DNA from: Gammaproteobacteria bacterium | GTDB lineage: Bacteria > Pseudomonadota > Gammaproteobacteria > PS1 > Pseudothioglobaceae | Length of the DNA: 50,130 nt | Assembly: GCA_030739975.1 (NCBI GenBank) | Contig: JASLYC010000087.1 | Coordinates: 1-50,130, forward strand | Direction: 5' to 3' | Part shown: piece by piece, positions 9,773 to 20,506 of the stretch | Layout of the letters: the number at the start of each line of letters is the position of its first letter | Numbering within the stretch: position 1 is the stretch's first letter | The notes under the pieces: model-generated | Told to the model about the DNA's origin: nothing | Databases searched by the model: none | The model's input: the letters and a program-made list of their open reading frames with translations, nothing else | Translations under genes and position numbers: made by a program

Positions 9773-10164
9773 CAACGCCAACTTTTGTAAGAGATATTAT
9801 GTGGAAAAAGGTAGACATAGTAGATAGTAAATGTACGGTACTGAGCGCTTTAAATGACATGCAACATAAGAAAACTAAAATGCTAATTGTTGATAAATCT
9901 CATGATTATGACGAGTATGGGGTGGTATTGATTGCAGATATTGCCACAAAAGTTATAGCGAAAAATAGAGCATTAGATAGAGTAAATGTTTATGAAATTA
10001 TGACAAAACCATCAGTCTCTGTTACCTCAGACATGGATGTTAAGTACTGTGCAAGATTATTGTCTCATTTCGATTTATCTAGATGTCCAGTTATTGACAA
10101 TGGTAAAATTGTTGGGGTAATAAGTCAAACCTCAATTGTTTTTAACGGCCTTAGACCTGAGTGA
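9769..10164 (+). CDS. CBS-domain pair protein
   Basis: VRDIMWKKVDIVDSKCTVLSALNDM..., YEIMTKPSVSVTSDMDVKYCARLL...CPVIDNGKIVGVIS; ATGA overlap with PII-like gene. Confidence 0.85.
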   Translation: MTTPTFVRDIMWKKVDIVDSKCTVLSALNDMQHKKTKMLIVDKSHDYDEYGVVLIADIATKVIAKNRALDRVNVYEIMTKPSVSVTSDMDVKYCARLLSHFDLSRCPVIDNGKIVGVISQTSIVFNGLRPE

Positions 10165-10187
10165 CAATAAACAATTAATAAAATACT

Positions 10188-10218
10188 TTTACTAGTAAAT
10201 GAAAATTTCATTTTTACT
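10188..10218. repeat. Hairpin-forming spacer between CBS and DUF302 genes (TTTACTAGTAAA; AGTAAATGAAA/TTTCATTTTTACT)
   Basis: Direct reading; imperfect stem with 2-nt bulge. Confidence 0.35.
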
Positions 10219-10239
10219 TAAATGTGGAGAAATAAACAT

Positions 10240-10857
10240 ATGAATGCTATATTGGCTTTAATTAAATGGTTATTAATTTTAATAGGAGCTATAAGCGCTT
10301 ACTATCTAGTTCTTTTTCAGTTTAACTATGAAGGATTAACTAGCAAGGTTTTTAAAGAAATATGGTACCAAGAACTAGACGAAAAAGCTGTTTCAGTATA
10401 CGCAAAAATGGCCAACACACTTCTTGATACAAAAGATATTACTATGGCTACGATAGTGCGCGTACCTGTTGCTGAAGATGTATCCAATGAGGACGTTGAA
10501 GAAGCCATGGAAAGCATTGCTAACAATGAAGGGATACGTTCAGTTGGTAAATTACCTTTATCTGAAATGGTTGAACTTCAAACTGGTCAACCGCAAAGAT
10601 TCTTAAAGATTTTCCAATATTGCTCTCCACGTACTGCTATGACAATGGTAGACCATTCAGATGCATTTTCTGCATATTTACCTTGTAGAATAGCACTCAT
10701 CGAAGACAAAACTGGTCAAAGGTGGCTATATACATTAAACATGGATATGATGATTTATGGCGGCTCTCCACTGCCTCCAGATCTTCATGAAAAAGCATTA
10801 GAGGTTAAAAGAATCATAACTGCTATTCAAGATGGTGGAGCAGAAGGGGACTTTTAA
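10240..10857 (+). CDS. DUF302 domain-containing protein with N-terminal TM/signal anchor
   Basis: FQYCSPRTAMTMVDHSDAFSAYLPCRIALIEDKTGQRWLYTLNMDMMIYGG; start at ATG 10240 (TGGAGA RBS) preferred to 10222. Confidence 0.75.
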   Translation: MNAILALIKWLLILIGAISAYYLVLFQFNYEGLTSKVFKEIWYQELDEKAVSVYAKMANTLLDTKDITMATIVRVPVAEDVSNEDVEEAMESIANNEGIRSVGKLPLSEMVELQTGQPQRFLKIFQYCSPRTAMTMVDHSDAFSAYLPCRIALIEDKTGQRWLYTLNMDMMIYGGSPLPPDLHEKALEVKRIITAIQDGGAEGDF

Positions 10858-10919
10858 TTCTCTCTAATTTTTCTTGGCTCCTTTACTAAAGTTGCCAAAT
10901 ACAAAATATCACAATTCAT

Positions 10920-11858
10920 ATGAAAACTTATAACGACCTAGATTTTGGTGTCACCTGTATAGATACAGCTCATATCAGAAAAGAAATGGTTGCAGCTTAC
11001 CTTATTGAGGATGATGGTGAAGCTTGCTTCGTTGACACAGGAACTCACCTTACTGTCCCTAGATTACTTGAGGTATTAGACAAAAAGAATATTAGTTATC
11101 ATGATGTAAAACACATAATTTTGACTCATATACATCTTGATCATGCTGGTGGGGCTGGCCAACTACTTAAGCACCTCCCTAATGCGACTATTTTTGTTCA
11201 TAAACGAGGTGTAAGGCATTTAATTGACCCAACTAAACTCCGTGATGGAGTTATTGGTGTTTATGGTGAGTTATTCTTCAAGCAGTGTTTGGGTGACTTA
11301 CTGCCTATCCCCGAGGAAAGAATTGTCACAGCCAATGATGGTGATGAAATTTCTCTAGGCAATAGGGTTTTAAAGTTTATTAATACACCGGGACATGCAA
11401 AACATCATGTGTGTATTTGGGATGAAAAATCTAGAGGAATTTTTAGTGGTGACACCCTAGGAGTTAGCTATAGAGAATTTGATACTGAAAATGGAGAATT
11501 TATCTTTCCGCCCACTACACCAATACAATTTGACCCTGAAACTTGGATTAACACTATTGATAGTTTACTAGAACTAAAACCAGAAAGAGCTTACCTGGCA
11601 CACTATTGTATGATTCCTTTTCACCCACATATTGCAAATAAGTTGAAAAATGAGATTAACAATTTCTCTGCTATTGCGCAAAAACTAGCCTCCTCGAAAA
11701 ATCGTCATAAAGAAATTACTCTAGCATTGCTAGATCATTTGTTAAGTTCAACTAAAAAGCATGGAGTTGCTTTAGACCAGAATGTCCAATCAAAGCTATT
11801 TAAGGGCGACCTGGGTATTTGTGCAAGGGGTCTAGAGGTTTGGCTTGACCAGCAATAA
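10920..11858 (+). CDS. MBL-fold metallo-hydrolase
   Basis: ILTHIHLDHAGGAGQL (HxHxDH), TPGHAKHHVCIWDEKSRGIFSGDTLG. Confidence 0.9.
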   Translation: MKTYNDLDFGVTCIDTAHIRKEMVAAYLIEDDGEACFVDTGTHLTVPRLLEVLDKKNISYHDVKHIILTHIHLDHAGGAGQLLKHLPNATIFVHKRGVRHLIDPTKLRDGVIGVYGELFFKQCLGDLLPIPEERIVTANDGDEISLGNRVLKFINTPGHAKHHVCIWDEKSRGIFSGDTLGVSYREFDTENGEFIFPPTTPIQFDPETWINTIDSLLELKPERAYLAHYCMIPFHPHIANKLKNEINNFSAIAQKLASSKNRHKEITLALLDHLLSSTKKHGVALDQNVQSKLFKGDLGICARGLEVWLDQQ

Positions 11859-11917
11859 GTGTTGGAATTATCGTACTTAAGTGTGCATAAGAAATATTGT
11901 AATACATGTATGACAAA

Positions 11918-13342
11918 TCATATTTGATCAATGACGTATTGAGTCAAAAGAGGTACTGGGCGTCCAGTAGAGCCCTTACCTTTTCCACTAACCCAAGCAG
12001 TCCCAGCAATATCAAGATGAGCCCACCTATATTTTTTAGCGAACCTAGCAAGAAAACATGCGGCTGTAACAGTTCCAGCTTCACGACCACCTATATTTGC
12101 CATGTCAGCAAAATTAGATTTCAACAACTCATCATACTCATCGTCAAGAGGTAACTGCCAGGCAGTATCAAGTGCTTTATTCCCAGCGCTAATTAAATCA
12201 TTTGCCAATTCTTGGTTATTTGCCATTACTCCGCAATGATGCTTTCCTAATGCAATAATGACTGCTCCAGTTAGGGTAGCTGTGTCAATTACTACTTCTG
12301 GATTAAATTTTTCAACATATGTAAGTGCGTCACACAAGATTAGACGTCCCTCAGCATCTGTGTTTAGTATCTCAATAGTTTGTCCGGACATGCTTTTAAC
12401 TACATCGCCAGGCTTTGATGCATTATGAGCAGGCATATTCTCAACTGCTGGTACCACAACTACCAAGTTAACCTTTAATTTCATTTCAGAAACTGCCCGC
12501 ATAGTTCCTAATACAGAAGCTGCTCCACACATATCGTATTTCATTTCATCCATTGCTGCACCAGGCTTTAACGAGATACCTCCGCTATCAAATGTAACTC
12601 CCTTGCCAATAAGAACTATTGGTTTTGATTTACCGTTGCCTTTATAACTCAAAGTTATTAATTTTGGTGGTTCGATTGATCCTTTAGATACTGAAAGCAA
12701 TGAATTCATGCCTAATTTATGCATATCGTCACCTTCAAGGATTTCACATTCTAAACCAAATTCATTTGCTAATGACTTGGCGGTCTCAGCCAAATAGCTT
12801 GGAGTGCAAATATTAGAAGGCAGATCCCCTAAATTTCTAGCTAAAGCCATTCCATTCGCTGTTGCTAAACCTATTGTCAGCTCACGAGCATTAGCTTCTC
12901 CTGACTGAATAGCTATACTCTCAATAAGATTTGATTCTTCATTATTTGAACTAATTTTCCTAATTGTGTATGCTTCATTTTGTAACACCCTTGCCGTAGT
13001 TCTGTATACCCAAGATGTATCGAAACCCTCTATGCTGACCTGCTCTAACATAACACTCATTACCTTTAAATCTTTAAGCTTTGAATACAAAGACTTCAGG
13101 GCCTTCTGGTAATTTTTCGCAGTAACGGGTAATTCTCCTAAACCCAAAACTACCGTAATGTTTGTTTTGAAACCGCTAACATTGTTAAGTATCATTGCGT
13201 TGCCTGCTTTGGCATCAAAATGATTTAGCTCCACTGCCGCCTGAATATTTAAGTCTTTATTTTCGCTATCACAGAAGGCAAAAACTACTGCACAGTCGCC
13301 ATCGAAATGCTGCATTAATTGATTGGTTAAAGAAAACTCCAT
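11918..13342 (-). CDS. pepA: Leucyl aminopeptidase (M17)
   Basis: LIGKGVTFDSGGISLKPGAAMDEMKYDMCGAASVLG, NTDAEGRLILCDALTY. Confidence 0.95.
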   Translation of the reverse strand: MEFSLTNQLMQHFDGDCAVVFAFCDSENKDLNIQAAVELNHFDAKAGNAMILNNVSGFKTNITVVLGLGELPVTAKNYQKALKSLYSKLKDLKVMSVMLEQVSIEGFDTSWVYRTTARVLQNEAYTIRKISSNNEESNLIESIAIQSGEANARELTIGLATANGMALARNLGDLPSNICTPSYLAETAKSLANEFGLECEILEGDDMHKLGMNSLLSVSKGSIEPPKLITLSYKGNGKSKPIVLIGKGVTFDSGGISLKPGAAMDEMKYDMCGAASVLGTMRAVSEMKLKVNLVVVVPAVENMPAHNASKPGDVVKSMSGQTIEILNTDAEGRLILCDALTYVEKFNPEVVIDTATLTGAVIIALGKHHCGVMANNQELANDLISAGNKALDTAWQLPLDDEYDELLKSNFADMANIGGREAGTVTAACFLARFAKKYRWAHLDIAGTAWVSGKGKGSTGRPVPLLTQYVIDQI

Positions 13343-13421
13343 GCTTATCCCTAAAAAAAAATTATAATCCCGCTATTCTACCTAAAAAGGTAAAATTTAT
13401 CATTTTTTATAGACATATTTT

Positions 13422-14147
13422 ATGAGCATAAATAAATTATTTTTTACTTTAACACTGCTAGCTTTAAACGCATTTGCAAATGAAAAAGATATTGTCCAAA
13501 ATCTCGGTCAATATATACCCAACCTTAAAGAATCTGATATCGTAGAGTCTTCATTTAAGGGTGTTTATGAAATTATCTTAACTGAACCAAAGTTAGACAT
13601 AATTTATACTTCAGGTGACGGTCTTTTTCTAATTCAAGGTGATATTCTTGACTTAGAAAACGGTATAAACATTACTAAAAGAAGGCTTGCTAACCTTGCA
13701 ATAACAGCTCTTAAAAAAGCCAGTGAAAATGACAAAATTATTTACCGGGCAGAAGATGAAAAATACACTATAAATGTATTTACAGATGTAGACTGTCCTT
13801 ACTGCAGAAGGCTACACAAAGACTTGCCAAGTCTAAATGAGCTAGGCATAACTGTTAAATATCTTGCTTTTCCGAGGTCAGGCATTAATACGGAATCTTT
13901 TTATAAGTCTGTATCAATTTGGTGCGCTAAAGATAAAAAATTAGCAATGGATGTGGCAATGCTACAAATAGACTCTCCAACAATTAATTGTGACAGTCCG
14001 GTAGTCGACCATTTAAATCTTGCACAAAATGTTGGAGTCTCTGGAACTCCTTATATATTTTTTGAAAACGGTATAAATATCCCTGGATACGTTGAGCCCA
14101 AGGTGCTGTTACAAGAAATTCAGCGCTCTCTTGAAAGTTTCAAATAA
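13422..14147 (+). CDS. DsbC/DsbG-family thiol:disulfide interchange protein
   Basis: Signal peptide, VFTDVDCPYCRRLHKDLPSL (CPYC), cis-Pro GVSGTPYIFFENG. Confidence 0.9.
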   Translation: MSINKLFFTLTLLALNAFANEKDIVQNLGQYIPNLKESDIVESSFKGVYEIILTEPKLDIIYTSGDGLFLIQGDILDLENGINITKRRLANLAITALKKASENDKIIYRAEDEKYTINVFTDVDCPYCRRLHKDLPSLNELGITVKYLAFPRSGINTESFYKSVSIWCAKDKKLAMDVAMLQIDSPTINCDSPVVDHLNLAQNVGVSGTPYIFFENGINIPGYVEPKVLLQEIQRSLESFK

Positions 14148-15411
14148 TAATAACCCAAGAGCTGTTGCCCTTGAAGCAATATGCTCTGTTGTACTCAGGA
14201 AAGAATCTCTATCTAACTTTAAGTTTTCAGAATCTCTGCCTGACTTATCATTAGCTAAGTCTCTGACTTATAGCACGATTCGCTTCTATCATCAATTAAA
14301 CGATATTGTCTCATCGCTTCTCAAAAGCCCTATTGAGAGAAAGCACCTTGACATTCATTGCCTTATTTTATTGGGTGCAAATCAGATACTTTATTCCAAT
14401 ATACCTTCACATGCAGCAATTTTTGAGACAGTTGAGGTGGCTAATATATTAGATAAGTCTTGGGCTAAAGGCCTAGTAAACGCTATTTTACGAGAGATTG
14501 ATAGGAAACAAGACACTCTATTAAATAATACTCATTACTCACACCCTAGTTGGCTAGTTAAAAAAATTAAGCGTTATTATCCTAAAAACTTTGAGCAAAT
14601 ATTTTCCCAAAATAATATTCAGGCACCGATGACTATCAGGGTTAACCCTAGTTACAGCCTTGACAGCTACAAAAAATCTTTAGAATTGATAGGAATAGAT
14701 TCAGTAAAGTTAGCTGTTGCACCTCAATCATTAGTGCTAAAAAACGCCGTTGATGTATTCCTGTTGCCAAAATTTAATAATGGATCCTGCTATGTGCAAG
14801 ATGCATCAGCTCAACTAGCTGCTCATATAATTGAGCCAAAGGACAATGAGAGAATATTGGATGCTTGTGCAGCGCCAGGTGGAAAAACTATCCACTTGTC
14901 TGAACTAGCCCCAAATTCAGTAATAACTGCATTAGATTGCAATATATCTAGACTAGAGAAGCTTAAAGAAAATATTAATCGCCATAAAATAAAAAATGTG
15001 GCTGTGGCAATTGGAAATGCACAAAATCAAGATTGGTGGAATGGGGAAAAGTTTGACAAGATATTAATTGATGCGCCTTGCTCTGCTACTGGCATTATAC
15101 GTAGACATCCTGATATTAAATTACTCAGAAAGCCAAAAGACATAAATGCTCTTATAGCCTTGCAAAAAGAAATATTAGGAAACCTCTGGACCCTTTTAAA
15201 GCCTGGTGGAATATTGGTCTACTCCACTTGCTCCATCTTAAAATCTGAAAATGAAGAGCAAATTAGTAGTTTTTTTGACTCTCACAAAGATGCAACTGAA
15301 GAAAAGATTAAATTAGACTGGGGTATTGATGCGTGTTTCGGTAGGCAACAATTACCTACAAAGCATTTCGATGGTTTTTACTATGCTAGAATCATAAAAG
15401 ATATAATTTAA
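14131..15411 (+). CDS. rsmB: 16S rRNA (cytosine967-C5)-methyltransferase
   Basis: NusB-like N-terminus, LDACAAPGGKTIHLSELA, IDAPCSATGIIRRHPDIKLLR; TTG 14131 start proposed (ORF opens at TTG 14092). Confidence 0.85.
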   Translation: MKVSNNNNPRAVALEAICSVVLRKESLSNFKFSESLPDLSLAKSLTYSTIRFYHQLNDIVSSLLKSPIERKHLDIHCLILLGANQILYSNIPSHAAIFETVEVANILDKSWAKGLVNAILREIDRKQDTLLNNTHYSHPSWLVKKIKRYYPKNFEQIFSQNNIQAPMTIRVNPSYSLDSYKKSLELIGIDSVKLAVAPQSLVLKNAVDVFLLPKFNNGSCYVQDASAQLAAHIIEPKDNERILDACAAPGGKTIHLSELAPNSVITALDCNISRLEKLKENINRHKIKNVAVAIGNAQNQDWWNGEKFDKILIDAPCSATGIIRRHPDIKLLRKPKDINALIALQKEILGNLWTLLKPGGILVYSTCSILKSENEEQISSFFDSHKDATEEKIKLDWGIDACFGRQQLPTKHFDGFYYARIIKDII

Positions 15412-15489
15412 TGTATAAAAAATGCTAAATTATATTTGCCTGTAAATGATTACTTGTCAATATAAAATATAAAGGCGCCTTTATTAATT

Positions 15490-17838
15490 TTACGAGCTAT
15501 TGCTTTTTTCTAAAGCTATATCTAGAACCTCGTCAATCCATTTAACTTTAATTATTTCTAACTTGTTTTTAATCTTATCTGGGACCTCTGAAAGCTCCCT
15601 TTCATTGTCATCAGGGATTATTACTGTCTTTATGCCGCCACGTAGAGCAGCAAGCATTTTTTCTTTAAGGCCCCCTATTGGAGTCACCTCACCTCTTAAT
15701 GTAATCTCTCCAGTCATAGCAACATCCGCTTTAACTTTACGCCCAGTTAAAACAGAAACTAGGGCTGTACACATAGCTGCGCCTGCGCTCGGCCCATCCT
15801 TTGGAGTAGAGCCATCTGGCACATGAATATGAATATCAAGATTCTCCTGGAAATCATTTTTTATACCTAAATCTTTTGCTCTTGCTCTTGTAACACTCAT
15901 AGCAGCTTGAATTGACTCCTGCATAACATCCCCAAGCTGGCCAGTATAATTAAGTTTGCCCTTGCCCTTGTATGCAGCTGCTTCAATTGTTAATAAATCT
16001 CCCCCAACAGATGTCCAGGCCAGCCCTGTAACTTCTCCGATTTGATTATTCTCTTCTGCTAGACCAAAACGAAATTTTCTAACTCCAAGATATTTTTCTA
16101 AACTTTTAGCATTAATTAATGCTTTGCTTTTCCTTTTCTTAAGTAGAACTTCTTTAACTATTTTTCTACATATTTTACTTATTGTTCTATCTAGGCTTCT
16201 TACTCCTGCTTCTCTTGTATAGTAACGAATAATATTAATTATTGCAGAATCTTTAAATTCAATCTCGCTCGATTTTATGCCATTATTTTTCATAGCCTTT
16301 GACACTAAATGTCTTTTTGCAATTTGTAACTTCTCGTCCTCGGTATACCCAGACAGCTCAATAATTTCCATGCGATCTAATAGTGCTGAGGGAAAATCAA
16401 GAGAATTAGCGGTAGCAACAAACATAACCTGAGACAAATCGTAATCAACTTCTAAGTAGTGATCGTTAAAGGTATGGTTCTGTTCTGGATCAAGCACTTC
16501 AAGCATCGCAGAAGATGGGTCACCTCTATAATCTGAAGCCATCTTATCAATTTCATCAAGTAAAAAAAGTGGATTCTTTACTTTAACTTTTTGCATTTTT
16601 TGAACAATAGTTCCTGGCATTGCGCCGATATATGTCCTTCTATGGCCACGTATTTCTGCTTCATCCCTTACTCCACCAAGAGCCATACGTACATACTTTC
16701 TATTTACAGCATTGGCGATTGATTCACCTAATGAAGTTTTACCAACTCCTGGAGGGCCAACTAAACATAATATGTTAGCTTTATTGTGAGTTACACGGGT
16801 TTGCACTGCTAAATGCTCCAATATCCTTTCTTTAACTTTGTTTAACCCATAATGGTCATTATCAAGTACTGATTGTGCTTTATTCAAGTCCTTGTTTATT
16901 CTAGTTTTTTTATGCCACGGAACTTCGCATAAATTTTCTATATAAGTGCGTATTATTGAAGCGTCTGAAGACTGGGACGACATTCTTTGTAGTTTTCTTA
17001 ATTCATTATTAGCCTTTTCTTTGGCTGCTTTTGGCATTTTTGCATTGTTTATCTCAGACTGCATTTCTTCAATTTCATTTTCGTCATCAGCATGCCCTAA
17101 TTCCTTCTGAATAGATTTCATCTGTTCATTCAAGTAATAGTCTCTTTGGTTGGATTCCATCTGCTTACGAACACGAGACTGGACTTTCTTTTCAGCTTTT
17201 AAGACATCTATTTCACTTTCAATAGAAACAAGAATTTTATCTAATCTATCTTTTGCATTATCGTCTTCCAACAATGCTTGTTTTTCTTCTATCTTTAGTT
17301 GAAGATTGGCAATAATTACATCACTAAAACGCTCAATATCTTTTATTTCTTGAAGAACTTTAAAAACTTCTTCAGGTATTTTTTTATTTAATTTAATATA
17401 CCTTTCAAAATCATCCAGTGCGATCCTCATCATCGCTTCAATCTCTTTATCTTCGTCAATAGCTAAAGAGTATTCCTCTATTGAGACTTCTGTCAATTCT
17501 CCAGATTCAATAAATGTTTCTATTTTTGCCCTCTTAACACCCTCTACTAAAACTTTAATCGTCCCATCAGGCAGTTTAAGCATTTGAAGAATAGTAGCTA
17601 AGGTTCCAACCCTATATAGATCATCATTTTTTGGTTCCTCTATTTTTTCATCTTTTTGCGTTACCAAAAAAATATACTTATTTGCTGCCATAGCTTTGAC
17701 TATAGCATTTACTGATGATTTTCTTCCAATAAATAAAGGCATAACCGTGTGCGGAAAAACCACGACATCTCTCAATGGCAATAAGGGGACGCTATCCTTA
17801 GATAGGTCAATTGATTCTATAGGTGTCTCTTCTGCCAT
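15490..17838 (-). CDS. lon: ATP-dependent protease La
   Basis: PLLPLRDVVVFPHTVMPLFIGR, GPPGVGKTSLG, DGPSAGAAMCTAL. Confidence 0.97.
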   Translation of the reverse strand: MAEETPIESIDLSKDSVPLLPLRDVVVFPHTVMPLFIGRKSSVNAIVKAMAANKYIFLVTQKDEKIEEPKNDDLYRVGTLATILQMLKLPDGTIKVLVEGVKRAKIETFIESGELTEVSIEEYSLAIDEDKEIEAMMRIALDDFERYIKLNKKIPEEVFKVLQEIKDIERFSDVIIANLQLKIEEKQALLEDDNAKDRLDKILVSIESEIDVLKAEKKVQSRVRKQMESNQRDYYLNEQMKSIQKELGHADDENEIEEMQSEINNAKMPKAAKEKANNELRKLQRMSSQSSDASIIRTYIENLCEVPWHKKTRINKDLNKAQSVLDNDHYGLNKVKERILEHLAVQTRVTHNKANILCLVGPPGVGKTSLGESIANAVNRKYVRMALGGVRDEAEIRGHRRTYIGAMPGTIVQKMQKVKVKNPLFLLDEIDKMASDYRGDPSSAMLEVLDPEQNHTFNDHYLEVDYDLSQVMFVATANSLDFPSALLDRMEIIELSGYTEDEKLQIAKRHLVSKAMKNNGIKSSEIEFKDSAIINIIRYYTREAGVRSLDRTISKICRKIVKEVLLKKRKSKALINAKSLEKYLGVRKFRFGLAEENNQIGEVTGLAWTSVGGDLLTIEAAAYKGKGKLNYTGQLGDVMQESIQAAMSVTRARAKDLGIKNDFQENLDIHIHVPDGSTPKDGPSAGAAMCTALVSVLTGRKVKADVAMTGEITLRGEVTPIGGLKEKMLAALRGGIKTVIIPDDNERELSEVPDKIKNKLEIIKVKWIDEVLDIALEKSNSS

Positions 17839-17906
17839 AATAAATCAAAAAGATTCCAATTAAAGTTATTAATTCTAGAATGAATATTTTCTATAATTTA
17901 TAATTC

Positions 17907-19223
17907 TTATGCTGAAATTTCTTTAACTCCTTGTTTGTTTAATAATTTAGATAGATAGTGCTTAGTCACGTTAATTTCAAGTACCCACTGACCATATTCA
18001 TTTACTTTTTCTTTGTGTATATAACCAACATTATATATTTCACTTCTTATATGGGCATGGTTTACGTCTAGCTGTATTTTAGCTCTCTTCATCATGCCGC
18101 TTAACTTTTCTGACAGTGCTTGGCATAGTAAGTCTATGCCTTTTCCATTCTGTGCAGAAACCCATACACGATAAATTGTTCCATTCTTATCTCGGTCTAT
18201 CCTAGGAATAAAGTTTTGCAAGCAATCAATCTTATTCATGACCAATATATCAGGAATATCAGCTGCACCAATTTCATTGATAATTTTTTCTACCTGAGTT
18301 ATTTTTTCCATATTGTAGTCATCAGAAGCATCTACCACGTGAAGTATTATGTCTGATTTGACGGTCTCCTCTAGGGTAGATTTAAATGCTGCAACGAGAT
18401 CATGAGGAAGGTTCTGAATAAACCCAACTGTATCTGCAATTACCGCTTCTCCAGATGCTGGCAATACAACACGCCTTATTGTTGCATCTAGGGTTGCAAA
18501 CAACTGACTATCTGCAAAAACTGTAGACCCAGTCAATTGATTAAAGAGGGTCGATTTTCCAGCGTTAGTGTAGCCAGCAAGGGCAATCATTGGTAGCTCA
18601 TTTTTCACGCGTGATTTTCGACCTAAATCGCGTTGCTTGTGCACTTTATCTAATCGCTTTTTGAGGTATTTAATGCGCTGCGCTATGAGTCGCTTGTCAG
18701 TTTCTAATTGTGTTTCTCCTGGGCCCCTAAGGCCAATACCACCCTTCTGCCTCTCTAAGTGACTCCAACCCCTTATTAGGCGAGTTGAAAGATGTCTAAG
18801 TTGCGCAAGTTCAACTTGTAACTTACCTTCAAATGAACGCGCACGAAGAGCGAATATATCTAAAATTAGCCCAGTCCTATCCATAACTTGGCAGCTAAGT
18901 GCTTTTTCTAAGTTTCTTTCTTGTGATGGGGATAGCTCTGATGAGAATATTACTAATTCTATATTATTCTTTTTGACTAATTCTGCTATCTCTTTAACCT
19001 TACCAGGGCCAATCAAATACTGGATAGATGCAAAATTGCGTCTAACATTTATGGTGTTTATAATGCTTATACCAGAAGATTTTGCTAAATCACAAAATTC
19101 ATCAATTCCATTATGAATATTGGTGGTTCTTTGTATTTCAACATACACTAATAAAGCCCTTTCTCCCGTTCCAACAATATCTTGTTGGCGATCAAATAAT
19201 TCTAATGTTGCGTTCTTTAACAA
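17907..19223 (-). CDS. hflX: GTPase HflX
   Basis: GGIGLRGPGETQLETDKR, ALAGYTNAGKSTLFNQLTGS, ADTVGFIQNLPHDLVAAFKSTLEE. Confidence 0.95.
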   Translation of the reverse strand: MLKNATLELFDRQQDIVGTGERALLVYVEIQRTTNIHNGIDEFCDLAKSSGISIINTINVRRNFASIQYLIGPGKVKEIAELVKKNNIELVIFSSELSPSQERNLEKALSCQVMDRTGLILDIFALRARSFEGKLQVELAQLRHLSTRLIRGWSHLERQKGGIGLRGPGETQLETDKRLIAQRIKYLKKRLDKVHKQRDLGRKSRVKNELPMIALAGYTNAGKSTLFNQLTGSTVFADSQLFATLDATIRRVVLPASGEAVIADTVGFIQNLPHDLVAAFKSTLEETVKSDIILHVVDASDDYNMEKITQVEKIINEIGAADIPDILVMNKIDCLQNFIPRIDRDKNGTIYRVWVSAQNGKGIDLLCQALSEKLSGMMKRAKIQLDVNHAHIRSEIYNVGYIHKEKVNEYGQWVLEINVTKHYLSKLLNKQGVKEISA

Positions 19224-19231
19224 AGAATTAT

Positions 19232-20488
19232 TTAACTAGCTTTTTTAGATTTAATTTCTGATTTATACATCATTAATGGGGCTCTTTTATTCTCAACTAC
19301 AGCTTTGTCTATAACAACTTCAACTACATCATTTAACGAAGGAAGATCAAACATAGTATTAAGCAGTAACTCCTCAATAATTGATCTTAATCCTCTAGCG
19401 CCAGTTCCGCGTTTTATTGCCAACTTAGCAATTTCTGATAGTGCATTTTTTTTGAAGGTTAGCTTGACTCCCTCCATAGCAAAAAATTCTTTGAATTGCT
19501 TAACGACAGAGTTTTTTGGTTGAACAAGTATTTTAATTAATGCATCTTCACCTAACTCTTTAAGTGCAGTTTGAACCGGCAAACGTCCTACTAATTCTGG
19601 GATTAAGCCAAATTTAATTAAATCTTCAGGCTCTACAAGAGAAAATAATTCGCTCAATTCTTTTTCAGAGTTTTTTTCCTTTACATCTGCAGAGAATCCT
19701 ATACCAGTAGATTTTTCAACCCTCCTTGCAATAATTTTTTCTAGCCCTCCAAATGCCCCGCCACATATAAACAATATTTTAGATGTATCAATTTCAATTG
19801 TCTCTTGGTTTGGGTGTTTACGGCCTCCCTGGGGTGGAACTGATGCTATCGTACCCTCTATAAGCTTTAACATAGCCTGCTGAACTCCTTCTCCTGAAAC
19901 GTCACGAGTAATTGATGGGGAGTCTGAACGACGAGATATCTTGTCAATTTCGTCAATAAATATGATGCCTCGTTCTGCACGTTTTGGATCAAAATCGCAA
20001 CGTGACAATAGGCTTTTAATTACATTTTCTACATCATCGCCAACATAGCCCGCCTCGGTCAATGTTGTTGCATCTGCTACAGTAAATGGAACGTCTAGAA
20101 TTCTTGCAAGTGTTTGCGCCAGAAGAGTTTTGCCAGAACCTGTTGGCCCTATCAACAATATATTTGATTTTTCTAACTCGACATTATTTGAAATATAGCC
20201 ACTTTGTAAACGCTTGTAGTGATTGTAAACGGCTACAGATAGGACCTTTTTAGCATGCTCTTGGCCTATTACGTAGTCATTTAAAAAGCTGTTTATTTCT
20301 TTAGGAGTGTATTCCCATTCTTTGTGCTCTTCAGCAACTTCTTTTAGAGATTGTTCTTCAATTAAATTATGGCATGAACCAATACATTCGTTACAAATAT
20401 AAACACTAGGGCCAGCAATCAAACGCTCAACTTCAGATTTATTTTTGCCACAAAATGAGCAATGAAGTTCGTTTGTTATTTCTGCCAT
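19232..20488 (-). CDS. clpX: ATP-dependent protease ATP-binding subunit ClpX
   Basis: [27 protein letters not shown] zinc finger, [17 protein letters not shown]. Confidence 0.97.
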   Translation of the reverse strand: MAEITNELHCSFCGKNKSEVERLIAGPSVYICNECIGSCHNLIEEQSLKEVAEEHKEWEYTPKEINSFLNDYVIGQEHAKKVLSVAVYNHYKRLQSGYISNNVELEKSNILLIGPTGSGKTLLAQTLARILDVPFTVADATTLTEAGYVGDDVENVIKSLLSRCDFDPKRAERGIIFIDEIDKISRRSDSPSITRDVSGEGVQQAMLKLIEGTIASVPPQGGRKHPNQETIEIDTSKILFICGGAFGGLEKIIARRVEKSTGIGFSADVKEKNSEKELSELFSLVEPEDLIKFGLIPELVGRLPVQTALKELGEDALIKILVQPKNSVVKQFKEFFAMEGVKLTFKKNALSEIAKLAIKRGTGARGLRSIIEELLLNTMFDLPSLNDVVEVVIDKAVVENKRAPLMMYKSEIKSKKAS

Positions 20489-20506
20489 ATTTAATTTATT
20501 GTAGCC

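Noticed and set aside
15469-15484. Perfect 16-bp palindrome ATAAAGGCGCCTTTAT between rsmB and lon
   Set aside because: No loop and no clear U-tract, so not confidently a terminator; could be a weak one between convergent genes.
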